Origin: JBPYCR01 sp051846935
GTDB lineage: Bacteria; Bacillota; Bacilli; Bacillales; Amphibacillaceae
Length of the DNA stretch: 64,000 nucleotides
NCBI RefSeq assembly: GCF_051846935.1
Contig: NZ_JBPYCS010000013.1
Coordinates: forward strand, 1 to 64,000
Direction: 5' to 3'
Shown here piece by piece: positions 7,084 through 16,335 of the stretch (its first letter is position 1; every line of letters starts with the position of its first letter). Under the pieces are notes generated by a model that did no database searches, was not told the origin of the DNA, and saw only the letters and a list, made by a program, of their open reading frames with translations. The translations under genes and the position numbers were made by a program.

Positions 7084-8979
7084 TTATCTGTTTAACAGAC
7101 TTCCTACATAGCGCAAAAGCTCGTTTGCAGATATCGAATTGTAGCCATGTTCGTCAATTAATCGAGCAATGACTTCATTTATTTTCTTTAGCTGCGATTC
7201 ATCTGGCGTTTTCGATGATGTCGTTATTTTAACTACGTCCTTTAAATCAGCGAACAGCTTTTTTTGTATCGCTTCGCGTAACCGTTCATGGGAGTGATAA
7301 TCAAAGGCTTTTCCTTTACGCGCGTATGCAGATATACGAATGAGAATTTCTTCGCGAAATGCTTTTTTCGCATTTTCAGAAATGCCGATTTGCTCCTCAA
7401 TAGAACGCATTAATTTTTCATCGGGGTTCATTTCTTCTCCTGTTAATGGATCGCGCAGCTTGTTTTTATTGCAGTAGGCTTCAACGTTATCTAAATAATT
7501 GTCCATTAACGTTTTTGCAGATTCCTCATACGAGTAGACGAACGCTTTTTGTACTTCTTTTTTAGCAATTTCGTCGTACTCCTTGCGTGCGATTGAAATA
7601 TAATTCAAATAATTTTCGCGGTCCTCGTTAGAAATAGACGGGTGCTGATCCAAGCCTTCTTTCAAGGAGCGTAGCACATCTAATGCGTTAATAGCTGGCA
7701 CTTCTTTTCGTATAATGGCCGATGAAATACGGTTAATTACATACCGAGGATCAATTCCACTTAAGCCTTCTTCCGTATATTCGTTTTTTAATTCGTCCAA
7801 ATCGACTTGATTAAATCCTTCCACATTCTCGCCGTCATAAAGGCGCATTTTTTTCAGCAGATCGACGCCTTGCTTTTTTGAATCCTTTAACCGAGTTAAT
7901 ATCGAAAAAATCGCCGCTGCTCGTAATGCATGAGGTGCTACATGCACGTGAGCGATATCGCTTTGTGTGATCATCTTTTTATAAATCCGTTCTTCTTCGC
8001 TTACTTTTAGATTATACGGAATCGGCATTACAATAATACGGGAGTGGAGCGCTTCGTTTTTTTTGTTGGATATAAAGGAGCGGTATTCTGCTTCGTTCGT
8101 ATGAGCTACGATTAACGTGTCAGCGCTAATTAAGGCAAACCTGCCGGCCTTAAAATTTCCTTCTTGGGTTAAGGAAAGTAAATGCCATAAAAACTTCTCA
8201 TCGCATTTCAACATTTCTTGAAACTCCATCATGCCACGGTTCGCCTTGTTCAGCTCTCCATCAAAACGATACGCGCGGGGATCGGATTCAGAACCATATT
8301 CGGCAATCGTTGAAAAATCAATACTGCCCGTTAAGTCGGCAATGTCCTGCGATTTGGGATCAGATGGACTGAACGTACCAATTCCTACCCGCTTATCTTC
8401 GGAAAAAAAGATCCGTTCTACAATTACATCTTCAATACGTCCGCCGTATTCTTGTTCAAGGCGCATTAAATTGAGCGGCGATAAGCTTCCTTCCACACGA
8501 ACACCGTACGTCTTAAAAAAATCCTCCCGTAAATCCTGTGGAATAAGATGCAAAGGATCTTCTTGCATTGGACACCCTTTAATTGCGTAAACAGCACCTT
8601 CCTCTGTCCGCGAATACTTTTCCAGTCCTCGCTTCAGCATCGTTACGATCGTTGATTTACCGCCACTAACGGGACCCATCAATAGCAAAATCCGCTTCCG
8701 CACGTCCAGGCGCCTTGCTGCCGGATGAAAATACTCTTCTACGAGCTTTTCAATTGCAGCTTCAAGACCAAATATTTCACTGCCAAAAAAGTCATACCGT
8801 TTTTGCTCATTATCCTCCTTTAAGCCGGCATGCTTAATCATATTGTATACACGTGAATGGGCGGTTTGAGCTACTTCAGGACGCTGTTTCACAATTTCAA
8901 GATATTCTGCAAATGTACCTTCCCACATGAGCTGTTTTTCTTCTTCACGATAATGCCTTATTTTATTTAAAATATCCAT
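7084..8979 (-). CDS. prkA: PrkA AAA+ serine protein kinase/protease
   Basis: 631 residues, the normal PrkA length. An N-terminal AAA+ ATPase domain has Walker A GPVSGGKST at 102-110, and the C-terminal PrkA domain follows. PrkA was described as a Ser kinase and later as an ATP-dependent protease-like factor needed for efficient sporulation through sigma-K/Hpr. The ATG at 8979 has GGAGG 6 nt upstream; the frame is open 21 codons further but without a start signal. It heads the prkA-yhbH-spoVR set. The region upstream carries a cluster of DnaA boxes. Confidence 0.96.
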   Translation of the reverse strand: MDILNKIRHYREEEKQLMWEGTFAEYLEIVKQRPEVAQTAHSRVYNMIKHAGLKEDNEQKRYDFFGSEIFGLEAAIEKLVEEYFHPAARRLDVRKRILLLMGPVSGGKSTIVTMLKRGLEKYSRTEEGAVYAIKGCPMQEDPLHLIPQDLREDFFKTYGVRVEGSLSPLNLMRLEQEYGGRIEDVIVERIFFSEDKRVGIGTFSPSDPKSQDIADLTGSIDFSTIAEYGSESDPRAYRFDGELNKANRGMMEFQEMLKCDEKFLWHLLSLTQEGNFKAGRFALISADTLIVAHTNEAEYRSFISNKKNEALHSRIIVMPIPYNLKVSEEERIYKKMITQSDIAHVHVAPHALRAAAIFSILTRLKDSKKQGVDLLKKMRLYDGENVEGFNQVDLDELKNEYTEEGLSGIDPRYVINRISSAIIRKEVPAINALDVLRSLKEGLDQHPSISNEDRENYLNYISIARKEYDEIAKKEVQKAFVYSYEESAKTLMDNYLDNVEAYCNKNKLRDPLTGEEMNPDEKLMRSIEEQIGISENAKKAFREEILIRISAYARKGKAFDYHSHERLREAIQKKLFADLKDVVKITTSSKTPDESQLKKINEVIARLIDEHGYNSISANELLRYVGSLLNR

Positions 8980-9124
8980 TTTTTGCCTCCATCTATGTCT
9001 GAGGTTTATACAGCTTATGCAATTACAGCTTACGAAATGCACGGAACTTTTAAGTAGGAGGAGTAGCTTTCTTAAAAAGCCGTTAAGTGAAACGTATAAA
9101 CAAACGATTCAAACAAATTCCAGG

Positions 9125-9326
9125 TTATCCACAGAATCCTGTGGACAGAGGTGTTAATAACTTTTGGATAACGTACTAAAATCGTTTCATTGTTCCGTCC
9201 TATTTGCTCTAACTACGCCATATAGCAGTGTTTAAGCATACTGTTGAATGGATCAGCTTGTGCATAACAGTTATACACAGGTATTTTACATATTCGTTTA
9301 CGTATCGGTAGGAAAGTTTGTCCACA
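9125..9326. promoter_or_regulatory. DnaA-box cluster upstream of prkA, far from oriC
   Basis: This falls in the 389-bp gap 8980-9368. It has one perfect box TTATCCACA at 9125-9133 and near matches TGTGGACAG (9140-9148), TTTGGATAA (9163-9171), TGTGCATAA (9259-9267), TTATACACA (9271-9279) and TTGTCCACA (9318-9326). The density in 200 bp is well above what a random sequence of this composition should give. It lies between divergent prkA and the DoxX gene. Confidence 0.6.
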
Positions 9327-9368
9327 TGCTCGCATATAGTGAAAATAAAGATGGGGGTGAGGAAAGCG

Positions 9369-9743
9369 ATGCACATTCATACACTAAAATGGATCGGCTA
9401 TGCTATAGGCTATGTCTTTATTTCATCAGGAATAATGAAATTACTCGTATCTGATTTTAAAGGGATTTTTGCTAATTTAGGCATACCGTTTCCGGAGACA
9501 GTGTTATTCGTACTCGCATTAGTAGAAATAACATGCGGTACGTTAATTGTTGCTGGAATGTATGCGAAGCAAGCAACGGTTCCGTTAATTGTCATTATGC
9601 TTGGAGCAATTTTTCTTACTAAGCTACCTGTTATTTCGAGTAAAGGTATATTTTCTTTTGCTTTTGAAGCACGCCTAGATATTGTTATGCTTATCCTATT
9701 ACTGATCGTTTGGAAAAAAAGCGCACAACAGACAATTGGCTGA
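9369..9743 (+). CDS. DoxX-family small membrane protein
   Basis: 124 residues with four transmembrane helices (about 7-24, 38-60, 65-83 and 97-115). The first helix region FISSGIMKLL and the helix-2 pattern FVLALVEITCGTLIVAGM are typical of the DoxX/DoxD-like family of Firmicutes. Family members are small quinone- or redox-linked membrane proteins of mostly unknown role. The ATG has GGTGAGG 6 nt upstream. It is monocistronic and converges on the AtoE-type gene, with a shared terminator between them. Confidence 0.8.
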   Translation: MHIHTLKWIGYAIGYVFISSGIMKLLVSDFKGIFANLGIPFPETVLFVLALVEITCGTLIVAGMYAKQATVPLIVIMLGAIFLTKLPVISSKGIFSFAFEARLDIVMLILLLIVWKKSAQQTIG

Positions 9744-9783
9744 CGTATTCGCACGCTAAAAGCAGCTTTTTGTCACGGAAACA

Positions 9784-9824
9784 AAGGCGACGAGGCTTGT
9801 AAAAAACAAGAGACTCGTCGCTTT
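9784..9824. terminator. Bidirectional terminator between the DoxX gene and the AtoE-type gene
   Basis: GCGACGAG (9787-9794) pairs with CTCGTCGC (9814-9821), with a further inner stem CTTGT/ACAAG. A-rich bases on the left and TTT on the right give short U-tracts in both directions. Confidence 0.75.
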
Positions 9825-9876
9825 GAATGTGCTCATGTATCGGTCATACGTACCCTTGGGCTTGTATACGTTTCAT

Positions 9877-11202
9877 TCACAAGAGGAAAAAGATTAACAC
9901 GCTTGTAACGACGCCGACGATTGTACTTAATAAAATGCAATACCCCATGATATCCCGAATGTGTAAGCCAACTACGGATAAAATAGGCAACGCCCAAAAT
10001 GGCTGAATCAAATTTGTCCATGCATCTCCCCACGCAACTGCCATAGCTGCTTTTGCTGGTTCGACACCAAGCTCAATTGCGGCAGGCATTTGCAATGGTC
10101 CTTGAAGCGCCCACTGACCACCACCAGAAGGGGCGAGAATATTTACAAACCCTGCAACCCAATACGTAAATACGTTAAATGTACTTGGGGATGCAAACGA
10201 GCTCATTCCATCTATAATTAATTGACCAAGTCCAGAGCTGCTCAATATAGCAATAATGCCAGCATAAAAGGGAAATTGTAATACAATAGGACTCGTAGAA
10301 GTAGCAACGTCTTTGAAAGCCTTTACAAAATTGCCTAATGATCGGTGAAAGAACAATCCAAGCGATAAGAAAAAAATATTAATACTGTTTAAGTCTAAAT
10401 CACGGCCACTGCTAAAATAAATAATCGTGTATACAATACCAATAAGTCCAATTAGCATGCCTAATGTCGGTGTACGCTCCAGCTTTAACGCGGGTGTTAA
10501 TGCTTCACTGCTTGCAGATACTTCCTTTTCAGCTTTGGTTGCTTCAGGATTCTTTTCCTCATACTTAATAATTTTATCCTTTGGTGCCATTAAAATTAGA
10601 AAAACAGACATCGTCGCCACTAGGGATAAGAAGATAATAATGTTTGCTGGGTGAAAGATCGTTTCAGAAGTTGGAATAACGCCTATAACATCCTGTAAAA
10701 AGTGATCCTCCGTCGCTACCGTCAATCCAATGGAGCTAGAAAGACCTGCCGGGAAAAGGACAGTAGCCGCGTATGCACATGCAACGAGTAAAGGAAAGTG
10801 TGCTCGATCATTTCGTTTCCCAATTTCCCGTGCCATTATTGCACCAATGACAATCGCCAAGCCCCAATTAATATAATACGCTGCAGCAGAAACGAGAAAT
10901 GTGAGTAAGTAGGCCTGCCAAGGTTTATTTGCAAGCTCTGCTAGTTTCGATAACATCCTACTTATAAAAGGAACCGATGCAAGTGTCATTCCGGTCATTA
11001 ATAAAATAACCATTTGCATTGTAAATGCAAGGTACGTCCAAAACCCGTCTCCCCACGCTTGAAACATTTGTACCGGCTCGCTCGGATTCATTGCAATAGC
11101 AATCCCCAACACAATGACAGTCATTAATACAGCAATTACAAAAGCATCTGGCAAATAACGCTGAACGAGCTTGGAAAATCGATTTGCCGTTTTCGCTAAC
11201 AT
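9877..11202 (-). CDS. AtoE-type short-chain fatty acid transporter
   Basis: 441 residues with about 11 transmembrane helices and no signal peptide. It matches the AtoE/short-chain fatty acid transporter family: FAMQ-like region FTMQMVILLMTGM, the motif NWGLAIVIGAIMAREI, and the C-terminal NILAPSGGGQWALQGP. It probably imports acetoacetate, butyrate or similar acids by proton or sodium symport. The ATG has AGGAGGG 6 nt upstream. No CoA-transferase or thiolase gene is adjacent, so the substrate cannot be narrowed. About 470 bp separates it from htrA. Confidence 0.9.
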   Translation of the reverse strand: MLAKTANRFSKLVQRYLPDAFVIAVLMTVIVLGIAIAMNPSEPVQMFQAWGDGFWTYLAFTMQMVILLMTGMTLASVPFISRMLSKLAELANKPWQAYLLTFLVSAAAYYINWGLAIVIGAIMAREIGKRNDRAHFPLLVACAYAATVLFPAGLSSSIGLTVATEDHFLQDVIGVIPTSETIFHPANIIIFLSLVATMSVFLILMAPKDKIIKYEEKNPEATKAEKEVSASSEALTPALKLERTPTLGMLIGLIGIVYTIIYFSSGRDLDLNSINIFFLSLGLFFHRSLGNFVKAFKDVATSTSPIVLQFPFYAGIIAILSSSGLGQLIIDGMSSFASPSTFNVFTYWVAGFVNILAPSGGGQWALQGPLQMPAAIELGVEPAKAAMAVAWGDAWTNLIQPFWALPILSVVGLHIRDIMGYCILLSTIVGVVTSVLIFFLL

Positions 11203-11359
11203 AGATAACCCTCCTCTAAATGCTATTTGTATCATCATATCGAATGGTTTCGTGCAATATTATTAGCAGTCCGTACAATTTAAGCGGAGGCTATATATAC
11301 GAGCTGTACAAAACGATTTATTCCGAAAATTTAACGGTCGCTCAACGCTGAAATGGACT

Positions 11360-11503
11360 TTATCCACAACATTATCCACATATGCACAAATGTTCCTATC
11401 TATCTTGATTAATATTGCCTTTTTAATCTATATATTGATTTTAATTGTGTCGGAATAAATAGATATCTACGTGCTGTGTATAAAACAAAGCACCTGTGGA
11501 TAA
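11360..11503. promoter_or_regulatory. DnaA-box cluster between htrA and the AtoE-type gene
   Basis: In the 468-bp gap 11203-11670 there are three perfect boxes, TTATCCACA at 11360-11368 and 11372-11380 and TGTGGATAA at 11495-11503, plus TGTGTATAA at 11475-11483. I see no gene in the gap. B. subtilis has a DnaA-box cluster near yydA (rlmH), which neighbours htrA there, so this may be the equivalent regulatory site. Confidence 0.7.
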
Positions 11504-11578
11504 TTCTTTTATTGCGTACGGCAAAGGTAGGCAAATACCGTGGCAAAGACGCTGAAAAACTTGTCGACAAACGAAAAA

Positions 11579-11611
11579 AGGTCCATTCATCAAATTTTGA
11601 TGACTGAACCT
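11579..11611 (-). terminator. Terminator of htrA
   Basis: AGGT-CATTCATCAAA and TTTGATGACTG-AACCT form an imperfect stem about 60 bp beyond the htrA stop. On the minus strand it is followed by TTTTTTCG. Confidence 0.75.
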
Positions 11612-11670
11612 CACTTTTGATCGCGCTTCTTTTGCGTTTTGATTCGCATGGAAACGATGTCCGGTTTTAT

Positions 11671-12852
11671 TTATTTTTGAATGCCGAGCTTCACAGTCGT
11701 TTCTTGCTTTTCTCCATCCCGATAGAAGGTTATTTTTACCGTATCGCCAACCTCTTTTTCTTGATACAAGATTTTACGTAGCTCAATCATATCGGTTATT
11801 TCTTTTCCGTCCATTGCTGTAATTACATCGAGCCGCTTAAGCCCTGCCTGATCCGCTGGCGTTAATGGTTCGACGCTCCATATATAGACGCCGCCTTTTA
11901 CAGTGTCAGGTAAGTTTAATGTATTTCTCCACTCGACCTTTGGCACTTCTTCCAGTGCGTATATTTCAACCCCTAAGTATGGACGCGTAACTTTTCCTGT
12001 CTCCTCTAGCTCTTGAATGATTGGTCTTGCAATGTCAACTGGAATCGCAAATCCGAGACCTTCCGCAACCGTCTGATTAATTTTCATAGAATTAATCCCA
12101 ATAAGCTGGCCTTCCATATTAATTAAAGCACCACCACTATTTCCAGGATTAATCGCTGCGTCTGTCTGAATGACTTCCGCTTGCCAATCGGCACGACCGT
12201 CTTGGTTAAAGTCTTGCGGTACAGTACGCTGCTTTCCACTAACTATTCCTTGTGTGACGGAGCCTAAAAACATACCTAATGGATTACCGATCGCGATTGC
12301 TGGTTCACCTACTTTTACACTTTCTGATGAACCCATTTCTATCACTTGATCGACGTCATCATCTTCCATGCGCAAAACGGCTAAATCAGAAAACAAATCG
12401 GTTCCAAGCAGCTCAGCTTCCTTCGTTGTTTCATCCCAAAGGACGACTTCTATAACATCCGCATTTTCAATCACATGATGATTTGTTACGACATACGCAT
12501 AGCCATCCTGCTTTTTATAAATAACTCCCGAGCCAGAACCAGCTTCTCGATCCTCCTGCTGCTGCCAAAAATCAGCTCTTTGCTGAATGTTTGTAATACC
12601 GACAACAGCTGGGGATACTTGTTCAACAATGTCGGTTATTTGAGTGGAAACATTGACAGAGATATTTTTTGTTTCGGTTGGTCCGTCCGTAGTTGATTCA
12701 CTCTGTTCATTGGTTGAGGAGTGATTTTCGTTACTGTCCATCGGTTTTAAGAAAAATACGAATACGCCTCCAATTATAACCCCTATTAAAATCGGTATAA
12801 GCCAATTTCCGCCTTTTTTTCGGTATGGCGATTGATTGCTGTAATATCCCAT
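11671..12852 (-). CDS. htrA: HtrA/DegP-type membrane-anchored serine protease (YycK/HtrC-like)
   Basis: 393 residues with an N-terminal cytoplasmic tail, one transmembrane anchor at about 16-36, an acidic Ser/Thr-rich linker, a trypsin-like domain with the triad H126, D156 and S239 (GNSGGAL), and one C-terminal PDZ domain (about 290-390). It degrades misfolded proteins outside the membrane. The MGYY start has GAGGG 8 nt upstream; another ATG 8 codons earlier is possible. In Bacillus it directly follows walJ, but here a 9-kb catabolic operon separates them. Confidence 0.94.
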   Translation of the reverse strand: MGYYSNQSPYRKKGGNWLIPILIGVIIGGVFVFFLKPMDSNENHSSTNEQSESTTDGPTETKNISVNVSTQITDIVEQVSPAVVGITNIQQRADFWQQQEDREAGSGSGVIYKKQDGYAYVVTNHHVIENADVIEVVLWDETTKEAELLGTDLFSDLAVLRMEDDDVDQVIEMGSSESVKVGEPAIAIGNPLGMFLGSVTQGIVSGKQRTVPQDFNQDGRADWQAEVIQTDAAINPGNSGGALINMEGQLIGINSMKINQTVAEGLGFAIPVDIARPIIQELEETGKVTRPYLGVEIYALEEVPKVEWRNTLNLPDTVKGGVYIWSVEPLTPADQAGLKRLDVITAMDGKEITDMIELRKILYQEKEVGDTVKITFYRDGEKQETTVKLGIQK

Positions 12853-12940
12853 GAACGCATCCCTCTTTTCATTCATCGCTTTCCTTGTATATGTATTCCC
12901 TCTCTATTATATCCTGTAAACGACAGATTTATCATCCGTT

Positions 12941-14260
12941 TTACTTGCTGTCTTCTTCCGTTACGCCTACCTTAAATAGCCGACGCGGTCTTCCTCTTGC
13001 CCCAGGTGTTTCTTCACCTACGATTTCGGCAAGTCCATGCTTCTCCAAATCCCCTAAAATTCTTCGAGCATTGCGTTGCGTCATGCCGAGCCATTTCGCC
13101 AGCTCAAAAGCACTAATAAACCCTTGTTTTAAATTGTCCTGAATAGATAGTACTTTGTTATACGTACTTACATTAATACCGGATAGCTTAAGCTTGTTTA
13201 TAACTGCAGCATCGTACGAGCGCCGGCTGAATAGAATACTTTTTGCATCGTGTAAAGGCCCCTCTACAATCCCTCTTTCGTCTGCAAGCATAATATTATT
13301 TTTTCCATAATCGTTTGCATGGTTTAATGCCAAGTACGCATTTTGCTCGGCTCCAAAAACAGTATTGCCGTAACCAATCCCTATATTTGCTGTTAGCTTT
13401 GTCAACATTGTAATTTTATCAAGCAAAGAAAATACATCATTACTCTGATTAACCTCTAACGCACCGCGGGTCGAGTACATAATTACTTTGTCATTTCCTT
13501 GCAAAATAAAGGAGCCTTGGATCGACTCCGTAAACTCAATCATCAGCTCTTGGATTTTCAAGCTAACACGATACATGTCAAACGAACGATCGCTATCGCC
13601 GATTCGTTTATTCATATCGTATATTTGCAATATCAAAATGGAAATCTGTGCGCTTTTGAATTGAATAATTTCACTTTGCTGACTCGCCATTAAAATCGTA
13701 TCACGAATTGCCATCTTTGTTGGCGTAATACGATAGGCTGGTACACCGCGTGCATTAAGTGCTTCATAAACCGAGCGTATCCCTGTAATACATGCGTCTA
13801 CTTGATTGCTTTCGTGAAGGGCTGAGTGATACTGAACGAGTTCTTCCGTCGGTTTATACCCACTATACGGATACAGCTTTAACCCTTCCGTATTTAAATT
13901 AAGCTCGGAAAAGGTTTCCAGAACGTCGTGCGATGGAATTGTATCAAAGCTTAGACGATTTAACTGCTTATGATCCTTATAAGAGATGTCCAAAAGAACC
14001 TTTGTTAAGCTTGATCCATTTAAATGGGGATAAAAGCCACTTTGCGACTCTAAATATTTTTCTGCTATAGCAAATGGCGCTTGTCCAGAGAAGATCCACA
14101 CGTCGACCTTATTGCCATTCGTTTGAATAATTTCCTTCGTTTCTTCAAAACTTTTATAAATAAATGGAATATGTTGAATTCTTTCCGTAAATTCATTTGC
14201 TACTTCTAGTATAAGCTGTACGGTATCAGCTGGGCCAATAATCCCTATTGTATTTTTCAT
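12941..14260 (-). CDS. Transcriptional regulator with sensor, GGDEF-like and winged-HTH parts, divergent to the catabolic operon
   Basis: 439 residues. The N-terminal 200 residues look like a Rossmann-type sensor (IGIIGPADTVQLI at 5-17, then alternating strand/helix), reminiscent of the PrpR N-terminal ligand domain. The middle (about 215-340) has a degenerate GGDEF-like fold, with IGIGYGNTVFGAEQNAYLAL as the diagnostic stretch but no GGDEF motif. The C-terminus (about 375-425) is a winged HTH with FELAKWLGMTQRNARRIL and a basic GARGRPRR tail. It is transcribed away from the TRAP/hydrolase operon, so it is the likely regulator of that operon, with the operon substrate or a breakdown product as ligand. 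I know no characterised member. Confidence 0.72.
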   Translation of the reverse strand: MKNTIGIIGPADTVQLILEVANEFTERIQHIPFIYKSFEETKEIIQTNGNKVDVWIFSGQAPFAIAEKYLESQSGFYPHLNGSSLTKVLLDISYKDHKQLNRLSFDTIPSHDVLETFSELNLNTEGLKLYPYSGYKPTEELVQYHSALHESNQVDACITGIRSVYEALNARGVPAYRITPTKMAIRDTILMASQQSEIIQFKSAQISILILQIYDMNKRIGDSDRSFDMYRVSLKIQELMIEFTESIQGSFILQGNDKVIMYSTRGALEVNQSNDVFSLLDKITMLTKLTANIGIGYGNTVFGAEQNAYLALNHANDYGKNNIMLADERGIVEGPLHDAKSILFSRRSYDAAVINKLKLSGINVSTYNKVLSIQDNLKQGFISAFELAKWLGMTQRNARRILGDLEKHGLAEIVGEETPGARGRPRRLFKVGVTEEDSK

Positions 14261-14405
14261 GCCGTGTCCCCCTCGCTAAATTTGACCTTATAATTTTTCA
14301 TACGGATTGTCAATAAAATACATGCCTGCACACTCTTTTTGCTAGTTTTGCACGTATTACTAATCGATTGAATTTAGTAATGTTTAAAAAAATTAAAAAA
14401 TTAAA

Positions 14406-14434
14406 TTGACAAGTACGTTAAATTTTTGTATGTT
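14406..14434 (+). promoter_or_regulatory. Sigma-A promoter of the catabolic operon
   Basis: TTGACA at 14406-14411 and TATGTT at 14429-14434 are separated by exactly 17 bp, about 80 bp before the first gene. The surrounding A+T-rich 250-bp region between the divergent genes also holds a TTGACA on the minus strand that may serve the regulator gene. Confidence 0.65.
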
Positions 14435-14512
14435 ATTACTATTAACGGAATATATATGGATATTTCCTTAATTAGTTTTGTATTGAAATTCAAAGGAGGG
14501 GATGAAGCACCA

Positions 14513-15259
14513 TTGAGAATTGATGAAATGACACGTGAAGAAGTGGAAGCGATTGCTTCACGAGGGGTTGCCATTATACCGGTTGGAGCGATAGAGCAGC
14601 ATGGCCCACATCTGCCGTTAAGCACAGATGCAACCATTATTGATGCAATTACGAATGCTGTTTGTGCTAAGTTTAAAAACGAATTTCCGGTTTTTTCAGT
14701 ACCGGTCGTTACATATGGAAATTCTCACCATCATTTTCCATATCCAACGTTATCCTTAACGAGTGAAACATTGATTGCAGTTTTGAAGGATTTAACAGAA
14801 TCTTTGGCCACTTTTGGGTGTAAACAAGTGATTCTATTAAACTCACATGGTGGTAATGATGAGGCGATACGTATCGTAGCACGAGATATGTCACAAAAGC
14901 TGAAAATCTCCATAGGAGCAGCTTCGTATTGGACGCTTGCATGGGATCGCTTAGAAAAAGAGCTGGATCTTCCAGCACTTGGTAGAGTACCAGGACATGC
15001 GGGTGGATTTGAAACGTCACTAATGTTAGCGCTTAAGCCTGCACATGTAAAAATGGAGAAACGCCCGGCACAGCGGAAAGATGACATTCCTACCGTTGAT
15101 AATGCACGAAGAATATACATATCAAGACCAAACAACAGCGTTGGTGTAAACGGATACAGTGATGATGCAAGAAATGCTTCAAAAGATATCGGCATGAAAA
15201 TATTATCGATTATTTCTGATGAGGTTTATCAAACTGTACGTCGTTTTATACACGCCTAA
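14513..15259 (+). CDS. Creatininase-family amidohydrolase
   Basis: 248 residues, full length for the creatininase fold. The metal-binding pattern is intact: E28 and H30 in GAIEQHGPHLPLSTD, D39 in the same block, H112 in NSHGGN and E167 in GGFETS. Family members open cyclic or linear amides (creatinine, formamides, inosose, peptide in MftE). The start is TTG, giving the family-typical MRIDEMTREEV; AGGAGGGG lies about 11 nt upstream, and the preceding ATG is in another frame. It is the first gene of the operon; the next gene begins 26 bp later. The substrate is not deducible. Confidence 0.85.
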   Translation: MRIDEMTREEVEAIASRGVAIIPVGAIEQHGPHLPLSTDATIIDAITNAVCAKFKNEFPVFSVPVVTYGNSHHHFPYPTLSLTSETLIAVLKDLTESLATFGCKQVILLNSHGGNDEAIRIVARDMSQKLKISIGAASYWTLAWDRLEKELDLPALGRVPGHAGGFETSLMLALKPAHVKMEKRPAQRKDDIPTVDNARRIYISRPNNSVGVNGYSDDARNASKDIGMKILSIISDEVYQTVRRFIHA

Positions 15260-15285
15260 AACTTAATTTAAAGGAGAGTACACAA

Positions 15286-16323
15286 ATGAATCGTAAACAG
15301 TCTATTTTTTCAGCAGCACTCATTTTAATCCTCGGTTTATTTTTGACAGCTTGTGGTGGAGGAGAAGATAAACAAGCATCAGAAACAAAGGGAGAAGATG
15401 GATCCGATCCAATTATTATCAAATTTTCTCACGTCGTAGATGAAACAACACCTAAAGGAAAAGCAGCGAATATGTTTCAAGAGCTTGTTGCAGAACGTTT
15501 AGATGGAAAAGTCGAGGTTGAAGTATATCCAGCGAGCCAGCTGTATGATGATGATGCTGGATTAGAAGCGCTCGAAGCTGGAAACATCCAAATGATGGCC
15601 CCTAGTAATTCTAAAATGATTGGCCTTGATAAATCGTTTGATATTTTTCTAATGCCTTATTTATTTAATAGTGGGAATGCCGTTTTAGAATTTTCTAAGA
15701 GTGATATTGGCCAAGAGTTATACTCTTCTGTTGATAAGTATAATATCCAAGTATTGACAACGTGGCTTGGTGGAGAAATGCATTTAACGAACGATACTAG
15801 AGAAATTAAGACACCAGAAGATATGAAAGGGCTTAAATTCCGTGTTATGTCATCCGGTATACTTGCCGATCACTTTGAAGCTCTCGGTGCAGGAGCAACC
15901 GTTATTTCTTTTAGTGAGTTATATATGGCATTACAGCAAGGTACAGTAGATGGACAAGAAAACCCGTACAACAATATTGAAAGCCAGAAATTTCATGAAG
16001 TACAAAGCTACCTTACAGAAACTGCTCATAGCATTGCAACGTATCCTTTGATCGTAAATAAAGAGTTTTGGGGAGGCTTGCCGGAAGACATCCGTGCGGA
16101 ACTGGATACGATTGTAGATGAGGTTACCGATCAGCAAATCGCTTGGACTGCCGAACTTAATGAAGAAGCAAAGCAAAAAATTATTGATAGTGGAAATACG
16201 AAAGTTACGACTTTGACGGATGAAGAAAAAAAGGCATTTATTGAAAAGGTAGAACCTATTTTCAAGGAGCAAGAAGAGGCAATAGGAAAAGAAGCGATTG
16301 AGTTTGCGCGTACATTAGAATAA
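15286..16323 (+). CDS. dctP: TRAP transporter substrate-binding lipoprotein (DctP family)
   Basis: 345 residues with a lipoprotein signal peptide (lipobox LTAC, lipidated C23), fitting a Gram-positive extracytoplasmic binding protein. The DctP signature lies around 185-225 (LGAGATVISFSELYMALQQG, then DGQENP), with the carboxylate-binding Arg in the preceding LKFRVM. The ligand is most likely an organic anion with a carboxylate. GGAGAG lies 10 nt upstream. The following hairpin should favour its expression over the membrane subunits, as usual for binding proteins. Confidence 0.94.
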   Translation: MNRKQSIFSAALILILGLFLTACGGGEDKQASETKGEDGSDPIIIKFSHVVDETTPKGKAANMFQELVAERLDGKVEVEVYPASQLYDDDAGLEALEAGNIQMMAPSNSKMIGLDKSFDIFLMPYLFNSGNAVLEFSKSDIGQELYSSVDKYNIQVLTTWLGGEMHLTNDTREIKTPEDMKGLKFRVMSSGILADHFEALGAGATVISFSELYMALQQGTVDGQENPYNNIESQKFHEVQSYLTETAHSIATYPLIVNKEFWGGLPEDIRAELDTIVDEVTDQQIAWTAELNEEAKQKIIDSGNTKVTTLTDEEKKAFIEKVEPIFKEQEEAIGKEAIEFARTLE

Positions 16324-16335
16324 GTAAAAGCGTTT

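Noticed and set aside
8231..8590. 119-codon open frame opposite prkA
   Set aside because: It lies wholly antisense to a well-conserved gene, and no ribosome site or family match is visible.
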